Positions 47,801 through 59,800 of a DNA stretch of 64,000 nucleotides are shown here, one piece after another (positions within the stretch are counted from its first letter, which is position 1; each line of letters opens with the position of its first letter). Source of the DNA: Vigna angularis (lineage: Eukaryota > Streptophyta > Magnoliopsida > Fabales > Fabaceae); the NCBI RefSeq assembly GCF_016808095.1, contig NC_068971.1:32341631-32405630 (forward strand). The letters are read 5' to 3'. Below the pieces are notes generated by a model. The model saw only the letters and a list, made by a program, of their open reading frames with translations. It had not been told where the DNA came from and made no database searches. The position numbers and the translations under genes were made by a program.

Positions 47801-50800
47801 GGCCAACTCTAAAGGAAGGTGGCTAGAGGAGACCACATGGGATGCTCTAGCCTTTGGTGACCTAAGATGAGTATTATGATAATAATAAAATTCATTCTCT
47901 TTTCAAGTGACTCTAATAGTAGAGATAAGTTGGACCCTATGACAAAATGATGTTATTTCATTGGTTATGGATATGACATTATGGCTATAGTTATTCTCCT
48001 TCATTACACTACTTGTTGTTTATTGATGTTGGTGAGCCAAAGCATTTTGTTGAGGCTATGTAGGGAGATGAACATCTTAAGTGGGAGCTAGCAATGAAAG
48101 ATGAGATAAAGTCTCTTCAGAAGAATAAAACATGGTCTTTAACCAAGCTACTAGAAGGAAAGAAGGTTTTGCAAAACAAGTAGGTCTACAGAGTAAAAGA
48201 CGAACCAAATGGAAATAGAAGATATAAGGCTAGACTCGTAGTAAAAGGGTTCCAATATAAACAAGGAATTGACTTCATAGAAATTTTCTCTCTTGTTGTC
48301 AAGATGACTACCATTAGAGTTATTTTGAGTATAGTAGCGGCAAAAAATCTTCATCTAGAGCAATTAGATGTCAAAATTGCATTCCTACATGGAGCTCTTG
48401 AGGAGGAAACTTGATTTATGGCATAACTAGAAAGTTTTGAAGCACATGGCATAGAGAATCTTGTATGCAGACTTCATAAAAGCTTGTATGGATCGAAACA
48501 AGCATTGAGACAATAGTACAAGAAGTTTAATGAGTTTATAAGAAACTCAAGATTTCACAAATGTGAAGAAGATCATTGTTGTTACGTAAAGAAATATGTT
48601 GACAACTATATCATGCTTGCTTTATATGTTGATGACAGGTTGATTGCAGGAGATAATATGGCAAAAACTAACAGATTGAAAAAACAGTTGTCAGAAAATT
48701 TTGAAATGAAGGATCTTGATTCAGGCAAACAAATTCTTGGTATGAGAATCTAGGGATAGATTCTAAACTTATCTCAGGAGAAATATATAGAAAAATTGCT
48801 TAGCAGATTTAATATTGAAAAAGCTAAAACCAAGAATACACCTTTGGTAACTCACTTAAAGTTTTCAAAAGGGAAATCCTCTTAAACAGATGAAGAAGAA
48901 AGTTACATGCCTAAAATTCTATATGCATCTACAATAGTGAGCTTGATGTATGCTATGGTTTACACCAGACCTGACATAGCACATGTAGGAGTTGTGAGTA
49001 GGTTTTTATCAAATCCCAAAAGGAGCATTGCGAATATGTGAATTGGATATTGAGATATTTGAAGGGCACCTCAAAGATGCATTTGCCTTTTGGAAGAGTG
49101 ATCCCACTTTATAAGGATTTTCTGATGCAGACTTGGGACAAGATTTGGATGGTAGAAAAAGCACAACAGGTTACATCTTTATGTTGGGTGGTACAACTAT
49201 CAGTTGGAAGTCTAAACTTCAAGGAGGAGTCTCCCTCCCAACCATTAAAGATGAGTATGTAGCTATCTCAAAAACAGCGAAGGAGATGGTTGAAGAACCT
49301 TCTAAAAGAATTAGGGAAAAAGCAACATGACCCTCCATTATTTAGTGATAGTAAGAGTGTTATATGTCTTGCTAAAAATCCAATTCTTCATTCTAGATGC
49401 AAGCACATTGAATTGAAATATCATTTTTATCATAATCCTGATAAATGATGGGGACTTCTTTCTGTTGAAGATTCCAGATGCAAAAAATCCAGTTGATATG
49501 TTGACCAAGACTGTCACAACAAATTAGTTGAGGCTTTGTATTGCCTAAATGGACCTTCAAGAATAATTGATGATGAAGGCAACAACACTAGATGAGAATG
49601 TAAATCAAGCTCCAAGTGGGAGAATTATTAGTATCATGGAGCTTAATTTAGTCTCATATCGTTTAGTACTGAAAGATGTTGTTCTCCCTTTTTGCTATAT
49701 AAGCAACCATCTATAAAGCTTGAAACACACTGAAATACAAATACTTCCTGGAGTAGTCGAAGATGTAGCCATACACATTGTAGGCTGAATCACGTTAAAT
49801 TCTTGTGTTGTTTATTTCTCTCTATTCTTTTATTGTCTTGTTCCTAACATTTGAAAAAAATCATAGTTTATTATTTAGATAACAACTTCAAATACTAGAT
49901 ACATGAAACAATCCTTTACCACAAGTCTTGTGCACAAGGAAGCAAAGTAAATAAGCATTGAAGATTTGAATATATAGAAAAAAGAATAATTTAGAAGGAC
50001 CTTATTATCACATACTTGTTAGGTAGGACAGTCCTTTTTTGATCAATAACAACTCTTCTTTTCTTTGAAAAATGTGACCGATCTCTCACAGCTGGTGTAG
50101 AAATAAGCATTGACTCTGGTGTAGTAGCACCTGCCAAAATAGATTCTTAAGAAAAAAAAATTGAAGAATCCATATGCTGAAAATAAAGACAGAAAATTAT
50201 TCAGCAGTTGCAATTTCAATGCCTACGAAGAATAATGGTTTCATGAACCTCGTTTTGGCCTTCCAATGGAATCATCTTGACACGTAGACACAGCAGTTAC
50301 ATCTAGATTTTTTGTTTTCGATAGAGTAAAACTAAGCCTTCCATCTTCAACTGAAACCTTTTCTTGAAACCTTAATTTTCCTTTGTTATCACACTTTTCA
50401 GCAAACCCTTCAATGAGCTCTTCATGGATGTCATTGACAATAGATGAATTGGCATGGTGCACACATTCTTTTTCTTGGTGTATCTTATCCTCACTCTTTT
50501 CTATAATTTCTTCCAAACTTCTGGCTTCAAGAACTTCAATAATTTCCTCACTCATGTTGCAAAATGAGCTTAATGTTTCCTTGACAGAACTCTCGACAGT
50601 GTCAACTTGACAAGATTTGGTACATTCTTCCGCAGATGACACATGTTCCTCCTCTCTCCCACAAAATATACTGATATCCATATATTCATCTTGAGAGATT
50701 CTACTACTATCTTCATGCATTTCATCTTCACTTGGAACTACATCTTTAATTGTCTGATCTTCAATAACTTGTTGATCTTGACCAGACAACTTGACAAATT

Positions 50801-53800
50801 CGTTCTCTAGTCGTCCTTCTACCATTACAACACTTTCCATGTTCATTGCCTCCTTTAGAGAAAACATGCCGCTTTCTAATGTATCCCTGCCTTCTCGTAA
50901 ACCAACTGGACTAAGTGGATCAACTTTAATACCCATCATACTCAACAGTTGAGTTAGATGAGCACTGCCATGTATATTGCAAAATCAAATTAGTTCAATG
51001 AAGAATACACGGAACAATCCAAATTATAATCAGCATCATGTTATGGCAGAAGAAATATAATAATATTTTCATAAGTTTGGTCAACATACTTTCCCACTTT
51101 ATCGCGATCAGAAGAGCAGGTATTTTCACTGTTATCAAACTCCTCAAACTGCATAGTAAAAGGCATTTAGTATGTGCAGAATCAATAAATAACACAACGG
51201 TTTGTTTTTTCTGTTTTAAGTAAATTTAACACTATCAACTATATGAAAATGTCTTCCATCAATACGCCTATAACTTATTATGGCTACAATTAAGGTGAAA
51301 TTTAATTTAACTAGCTCATTTTGGTCAATGAAATTATTCAAATTGGCATAAAACATCTTGCATGGATGGCAACAAAACGGTAGAACTAGACTAGTCAATC
51401 TATCAAAATTAGTGGAGTTGCTTAGATGATTCAACCTACAAGCACGCCAATCCACCAAGTCAAAGTGGGTTAAGTTGCTTAATCCACCAATATTTAAGAA
51501 TGTTATTTCCTTTTATTATCAATTTAATTTACATTACAGTTTTAATTATTTATATTTATTAACACCATACATACATAAATACACACATATATAGTAGAAT
51601 CTAACAAATTATTACCGATTCCATTCGAAATAAAACATATTTTGGCAGGTCAACTCCCTCTGCCAACCCAAACTTGCAGATTATTTCAAACATTTATGAT
51701 TATGTAATATACAATCATTGTACAATTTATCACTCAGCATCATATTCCCCAATTAACTCCAGTTATTTGGGACAAATTTATGCCCTATATTTTTTCTATA
51801 GATGTTCCAAACAAATTTTCATTAAACCTTATCTGCCTTGATTTTCACTTAAATACTATTTGGAGAAAATCTGTAACAAGAAAGATAAAAAAACAAAAGA
51901 AAAAAAGAAAGACATTGAATAGAATTAAAAACCGAGATAACATTCTCATATGAATGTAATGGGATAATTCACCTATAATTTTAAGCTTTAAGGTGAAGCC
52001 CAAGTAAAACAGTATCTATGTTATACATTACTCGTGTACATAATCAATTAAATCCCTAAAGTGGTACTCCATAAGGGAAAGTACTTAAGTATGCGATTGC
52101 CAATCAATGAAAGATAGTAGGTCAAATTTTAAATTAGGCAGTTATAGTGTTGTATTATGTTATTAGGATTCTATTTTTATATGAATTTATACATGATCCT
52201 TATAGCAATATATAGGTTTGTGTGATAGACTTGAAGAAGGCAATTGGCGCATGAGATTGTCATTTTGAAGTTTTCAAAGTGAAAACTCTTTGCTTAGAGG
52301 AACCATGTATTTGTTGATGTTTGAATTGTTATCATATCTGACAGTGGTGAATGGCAGCTAGATCTGAAAATGGCAAGCAAGATGACATGATAGCAGGAAG
52401 CAGATGACCCCTATTTTAAATATTAAAATACAGACTTGATAATTTACTATACAAATATTAATACCCAAGAAAAGGGAAATAATAGGAGACATTAACCAAA
52501 TAATTTGGCAGATTTTGGCTTAGAACGGTTGAATATAGTAAAAGCTAGGTATAGGGTTAATCTCCCTTGTGTAGAAAATAAACATAGGCTAATGTATTTA
52601 TAATAAAGAAAATATGGGCTAAACCCAAATACAAATAAATATGTAAAATAACATAAGACAAAATATAAATATCTAACACTCTCCCTTAAGCTTGTACATA
52701 TAAATCATATCATATGTATCAAGCTTGTTACAAATATAATCTCTTGAAAAGAGAATGAATTTTATTATTGTCATTCATATCTATTACATTCTCCTTACAT
52801 CTAGTTGCAACAATCTAATACTTGAGATTAAAACTAATAAAATATATTCTTGAGGGCTTGACTGATCCCTCTCATTATCTTCTATATATATTGAAAACAC
52901 AAGAGTACATGGATCATCAAGAGTCTGCACTAGACCTCTAGGTACAGAACTAGGTACGACTCATTAATGGTCTAACAGACAAGCCTTAATGATGGTATAT
53001 AACAGTAATTATTCTAACACTCCCCCTCAAGCTGGAGCATACAGATTGTATGTACCAAGCTTGGAACAAATAAACTCAATCTGAGGTCCCCTTAATGACT
53101 TAGTCAACACATCTGCGAGTTGGTCATTTGATCCAACAAACTTGGTACATATTTCTTTTGACAATAAATTTTCCCGAACAAAATGACAATCAATTTCTAT
53201 ATGTTTAGTTCTCTCGTGAAACACGGGATTTGATGCAATGTGAAGAGCAACTTGGTTATCACAATACATCTTCATACTCTGGATGTCACAGAAGCTAAGC
53301 TCTTGAAGGAACTGCTTCACCCATATAAGTTCACATGTTAGTAACGCCATTTCCTTATATTCCGCTTCAGCTCTTGATCGAGCCACTACATTATGTTTCT
53401 TACTTTTCCATGAGATAATGTTTCCTCAAGGAAAACACAATATCCAGTAGTAGATCGTCTATCAATAGGAGAACCTGCCCAATCGGCATCACAATATCCT
53501 GATACCTGAAGGCTTCCTTTTTCTTCATATAATAGCCCTTGTCCGGGAGCCTTTTTCACATACCTTAGAATGCGAATGATAGCATTCCAATGGCCAACAC
53601 ATGGAGCTTGCATGAACTGACTAACCACTCCAGCTACAAAAGATAGATCTGGCCTTGTAATAGTGAGATAGATTAGTTTTCCAACTAACCTCCTATATCT
53701 CTCTGGGTCGGAGAATAACTCACCTTCTTCTGTTGTTAATTTTTGATTTGAGTCCATAGGACTGTCAACCGGTCTACAATCAATCATGCCTGTTTCTTGC

Positions 53801-56800
53801 AAAATATCCAGAGCATACTTCCTTTGGGAGATTACAACTCCATCTTTTGACTGAGCTACTTCAATGCCTAAGAAGTATTTGAGGCTTCCAAGATCCTTGG
53901 TTTGGAAATGTCTACACAAGTACTCCTTCAATTGAGATATTCCAGCAATATCATTTCTTGTAATAACGATATCATCAACATATACTATTAAGTAAACACA
54001 TTTCCCGAGAGACAAGTGATACTAAAAGACTAAATGATCTGCTTCACTGCGTTTTAGTCCAAACCAAGCACGTGGTGATTGCTTGAGCCCATATAGAGAT
54101 CGGTGCAATTTGCAAACCATACCAGACTCCCCCTGAGCAACAAACCCAGGAGGTTGCTCCATATAAACTTCTTCCTCAAGATAACCATGGAGAAAGGCAT
54201 TTTTGATATCCAATTGATGAAGTGGCCAATGACGAATTGCTGCCATTGCAAAGAAAAGACGAATGGTAGTGATCTTGGTCACGGGAGAAAAGGTGTCATA
54301 ATAATCAAGGTCATAAACCTGAGTGTACCCTTTTGCAACTAGCCGGGCCTTTAGCCTATCATTGTCACCATTAGGGCCGACTTTAATTGCATATACCCAT
54401 TGACATCCAACAGCCTTTTTTCCCGGGGGAAGTGGCACAAGCTCCCAAGTATTACTCTGGTCAAGAGCCTGCATTTCTGCAATCATGGCTTGTCGCCATC
54501 CAGGATGATCAAGTGCTTCTTTCACATTTTTGGGTATAACCACAGAAGACACTGAGGATAAAAGGGAATAAAAGGAGGGCGACAATTTGTGATAGCTAAG
54601 AAAATTATAAATGGGATGAGTGTTTCGAGTGGAACAAGTACCTTTTCTGAGAGCAATGGGCCAACCAGAATCATCTTCACCGGGAGGCGTGGCAGCAGGC
54701 AGTGAGGGAGAAGAATCTGAAGGAGGAGATCCACCATTTTCTGGAAGAGGACTACCCATCGGGGTACTGTGTCGGAAGATATCAATACGTGGAGAGGAAG
54801 GTTCGAGAGGACCTTGAGCATGACTTGGATTGACAAAGACATTGGAGATATTGGACTCAACCACTAGAAGAGGAAGGACCTGTTGGAGGATAGGAACATC
54901 TTGAACAGATGAAGAGAAGAAAGGTGTTTGTTCAAAAAATGTAACATTGGCAGACATGTAGTACTTCTTGGTTTCAGGAGAGTAACATCGGTACCCTTTT
55001 TGAAGCCGAGAATAACCCAAAAAGACACATTTGGTCGCACAAGCGGAGAGCTTGTCTAGCCCCGGAGACATGTCGTGAACAAAACATACACAACCAAAGA
55101 CTCAACGAGGGGTGTGAAAGAGAGGATCATTGGGAAAGAGAATGGAGAAAGGGACTTTATTATTGAGAGAAGAGGAGGGCATCCTATTAATAAGAAAACA
55201 TGCAGTTAAGATGGCATCCCCCAGTGATGAACATGAATATGGACACCAAGAAAAAGGGTACGAGCAGTTTCAACCAGGTGTCTATTTTTTCTTTCAACTA
55301 TACCATTTTGCTGGGGTGTATGAGGACAAGTGGACTGATGCAAAATACCATGGGAGCTAAGGATTGCAGAAAAAGTGGATGAGAAATACTCTTGAGCATT
55401 ATCACTTCTTAAGATTTTAATTACTTGACCAAATTGATTCTGGATTTCATTCAAAAAGGATGTGAAGATGGGTAACAATTCAGAGCGATCTTTCATTAGA
55501 TAAACCTAAGTACATCTAGAATACTCATCAATAAATGTAACAAAATACCTAAAACCAAAAGAAGAGACGTGACTAGGACCCCAGACATCAAAATGAATAA
55601 TAGAAAAACTAGAATTACACATTGATTGAGACATTTTAGGAAAGACAGATCTAACATGTTTTCCTAGTTGACAAGACTCACATTCTAAAGTCTGAAGACC
55701 ACTAAGTTCAGGACACATCTTTTTTAACTTTGACAAGTGAGGATGGCCAAATCGGTCATGTAACACTTTAGGGGAAAGAGCTGCAACACAGGATACCCGT
55801 GGACGAGATCCAAAATAGTATAAACCTCCAGCTTCATATCCTTCTCCAATCTGTCTCCCGAGCCACACTCCTGTATAACAAAAGATTTTGAATCAAAAGT
55901 TATTGAACAATGTAACATTTTGGTTAACTGACTTAAGGAAATTAAATTGGATGGACAGTTAGGGACAAAAAGAACAGATTTCAGAGTTAGAGAGGAAGAC
56001 AGGGAGACTTGACCGACTCCCTCTGAACAAGTTTTAGAGCCATTTGCAAGGCCAATGAAATGGGTTTTTTCTTGGAGGGAAAGGGTTGAGAACAATGAGG
56101 TATTACCAGAGATGTGATCAGAAGCACCCGAGTCAATTACCCATGAATTTTGACCTTCCATGGATTGAGAAATGCAAGCTGTGGATGTACTTGGGGATTG
56201 AGATGATTGTGCCAAGCTGTTAGACTTTAATCGCAGATACTCTTGATACTCTTCCTCAATGAACTTGGAGTTGGAAGTGGGAGTTTCAGCCTTAGAGATA
56301 TTGGCTGTTTTTGAAGGAAAACCATGCAAGGAGTAGAAGTTTTCTTGGGTGTGACCCACTCTCTTACAGTAAGTGCACTCTGGACGTCCCTGACCTCCAC
56401 GACCTCCACGTCCTCCTCCTCTAGTACCACGTCCTCCTCTTCCTCGCATGGCAACCATGACAGATGGTTCCATTGTTTCATGAGCTTCCTGAGATTGAGG
56501 CACTGGAACACGAAGAAGACGTGTGGTCAAGGCTTCCAAGGAAGAGACCTCATGACTTGTCAGAAGTTGATCTCTGATATGATTCAAATCTGGATGTAAA
56601 GCACGGAGGATCATCATCATATAATACTTGTCAAGCTTCTTCTTGATGTCTTCCGAAGATTCCACTTCCAAGAACATTCTCAACTCTTCCACAGCTGCTT
56701 GGGCTTCAGTCATGAAGGAGACCATATCATGGTCTATCATTTTCAGACATGCAAGCTTGTTTGTTGTATCATAGAGACGTTGAATATCATTAACATAAAT

Positions 56801-59800
56801 GCTTTGAGCTTTCTTCCAAAAAGAGTGACATGTTTTGAAGGCTCTAAGAGATATCAAAAGTCGGGATTCCACAGATTGCCACAATAGGGCACACAATTGG
56901 AAATCTGCTTGTTTCCATTGTTCAGCTTTTTCAGAAGGCACTTGGCTTCCATCCTGCTCAAGATGATCATAATGTCCTTGACCGAGGAACCACATTTCCA
57001 CGGCAGCAGACCAAGACAGATAATTCTTTCCGTTTAGCTTTTCGGAAGTAATTGAGGGACTTCCAGAGAAAGAAAGAACACTTCTAGACGCCATTCTTGA
57101 TAAAAATAGGAGAAGGAAAAGCGCGATAGCGAGGAACCAGAAAACCCTAGAGGGTTTCTTAGGGTTTTCTTCAAGGGGAGTTTCTGGACTTCACTGAAGT
57201 AAGGTTTTGAGGGTCAGAACAGAGAGAGGAGGCTCAGGCGACAGCTATGGAGGTGTCACGGTGACTTTCCGACGGGCAGAGGGCGACGTGTGAACAGTAC
57301 GCGCCTATTCGCAGCGCACAACAAAGCTGCGCGTGGCGGAGCGTGGAGGAGAATCAGACTCCGGCACCGGTGGGGCTGGTCGTCGCGTGAAGAGACGAAC
57401 CAGATCCAGTGGTCGCCGGACGGAACAGTGACGGCGAACGGCGATGGACAGCAGCAGACAGATGCGAGATGGCAGAGAACCAAGTTGAAGAGCTTCAAAC
57501 TGCAGTTGATAGCTGCAGATAGTGACAAGACAACCGCGGACAACGGCAAAGGGCACCGGACAGATGCGAACAACAATGACAATGCTGGTGGACAACCCAG
57601 GACAGAAACCAGAGCAGGTTACCAACTTGAGATTAAAACTGATAAAATATATTCTTGAGGGCTTGACTTATCCCTCTCATTATCTTCTATATATATTGAA
57701 AACACAAGAGTACATGGAACATCAAGAGTCTGCACTAGACCTCTAGGTACAGAACTAGGTACGACTCATTAATGGTCTAGCAGACAAGCCTCAATGATGA
57801 TATATAACAATAATTATTCTAACACTAATCTTCTTCTAAAAAAGGAAAATAAGGAAACAATATACTAAATAAAAACTAGAAAATCCTCCAGATATTTTCT
57901 CTAATTAGGAAGATTCTACAGATATTTTTTCTAATTAGGGAGATTCTATAGATATTTTTTCTAATTAGGAAGATTTTCATCTAATTACAACATAATCAAT
58001 TTTAAGTCCTAATAAAGACTTAGCGAAAATATCTGTTAATTGATCACTTGAGTTAACAAACTCGGTCTTGATGTTTTCAGATACAATCTTTTCTCGAATG
58101 AAATGACAGTCAATCTCAACGTGTTTGGTCCTCTCATGAAAAAAAGTATTAGAACTAATATGAAATACTGCCTATTTGTCACATATAAGTGTCATTTGAG
58201 TGACATCTATCTACAAATTGCAACTCTTTAAGCAATTGTTTAAGCCAAACAAGTTCACAAGTGACTGCAGTCGTATTGGTGCTACAACTGTTCCCGCTTC
58301 GTTCAGGCCACCATCGCCTGCCCCCACTGCCAGAGTGGCTTCGTTGAAGAGATTCGCACCAACACCTCGCCACACCACCATCTCAGCCCTTTCCCCGACA
58401 ACCATCTTTCGCTCCGCCGACAGGGATTCCGTTGCCGCCGTCGCGATGCCGCTGGCAACCGCTCACCCTTTAACCCCACAGAAAAGTTAAGGGTGTTTTG
58501 TATTCTGCTTTGTTTTTTACTGGTTGTGGATGCGTTCTTAGCTGGGTAGATAAACAACTCTGGAAGGAGAAAACAGTTTTTACATTTTATATTTTTGTTT
58601 TTTTGCCTCTGGATTTTGGGCATGTGAGCTGTCTAGAAAGCCATAAGGGGCATCTTTTTAGTGGTTATTGTATGATATATTTCATTCAGTCTTCTATTTG
58701 AACTAAAGTTTGGGAGAATTTTTGTCCGAAAATCTAAAAATGAGTTTATCCACGCATATCCACCAGAAAGATATGATTTTGCAGTTTATTTTACATCTTA
58801 GCGGTAACACAAACCTCTGATCAAAAGGCCTGCAATGGTTCAGAGGAGAAGCTTGATGATGTTCGCAGCCTTGTTGGGAAGGCTGATGGTGATCCTTTGA
58901 GAATTGTGAGTGTTGGTGTTGGTGCTTGGGGCAATGTTTTTGTTGGTTTGTTGCAAGATACTTTTGGCCAATTCCGTGACAAGGTGAAAATCAGGATATG
59001 GAGAAGGCTAGGAAAGGTGTGCCGCCAGGAGCTTCCTTCTGATTTGGAAACTAGGGCTTCTAGTCAGATCGACGAGGAGGCGATAGGGTTACTCGATTCC
59101 ATGGCACCGGAGAGAAAGTGAGAGGGGTAACAGGGATTTTATTTAAAACTTAAAATAAATCCACCCTTAAAATAAATCCAAGTAATGACTTCTTACTGTG
59201 TCACATGCTTATTAAATGCTAGCTCAACATGCCACCAGGCAACAAATTTAACGTCGTCCACAACAATTAACGCAAGGCCATAATTGACTCAATTTTACAT
59301 AAAAAGGAACCTAATTGAGCTCTTTGAAAATACGAGGACCTAATTGACACAAATATGCACAAATAGGGACCTCCGAAATGATTAAACCTAATAACAAAGA
59401 ACTTTTATATGGTTATTGGAACCATATAACAAACCTTTTATAGGAGATCTTTAATGTATTTTAATATATGAATAACTGTATTCCAATGATCTTCACATGG
59501 GGAATTGAGGAATTAGCTCACCACATTGATTGCAAAGGAAATGTCAGGATGAGTAACATTAAGATAATTCAATTTTTCAACTAATATTCTATATTGCTCA
59601 GGATTTGAGAAAGGCTCCCCCTAATTTGGAAGATGTTTGCTATTAGGATCCATGGGTATGTCAACAGGTTTAGAATTCGTCAACCCAGTTTTCTCTAAAA
59701 TATCCAATGGATACTTCCTTTGAGTTATAATAATAGCATTGTTGGATTGTCCTATCTCAATACCCAAGAAGTATCTGAGTTTCCCAAGATCTTTGGTCTG

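Larger units (their letters stand above)
45203..49849 (+). mobile_element. Degenerate copia element N with a partial upstream unit
   Basis: LTRs 45575-45753 and 49626-49849 share TGGAGCTTAATTTAG, TGCTATATAAGCAA and CTTGTTCCTAACA. Upstream of the left LTR, 45226-45574 repeats the RNase H tail that also precedes the right LTR (49270-49625), so this was once a tandem unit. At 45203-45225 there is an inverted copy of the LTR end (TGTTAGGAACAAGAC). Between the LTRs lie gag, pre-integrase, integrase, RT and RNase H with many stops. In RAD21 intron, antisense. Confidence 0.82.
52820..57824 (-). mobile_element. Copia element F, full-length
   Basis: LTRs 52820-53019 and 57625-57824 (200 bp each, about seven differences). 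Target duplication CTAAT at 52815-52819 and 57825-57829. In element orientation the LTR reads TGTTAGAAT...TCAAGT. The purine tract complement CTCCCCCTCAAGC follows the left LTR. The primer site next to the right LTR has lost bases (TGGTAACCTG). Complete domain order gag-PR-IN-RT-RNase H with a few stops. Same family as C and E. Confidence 0.95.
52742..57992 (-). mobile_element. Solo LTR I' in G, split by F
   Basis: Outer parts 52742-52814 and 57830-57992 (about 241 bp together) match the LTR of element I: plus strand TCTTGAAAAGAGAATG at the left and CTAATTACAACA at the right. Target duplication TAATC at 52737-52741 and 57993-57997. It has no internal region. Element F with its own duplication CTAAT splits it. 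Confidence 0.85.
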
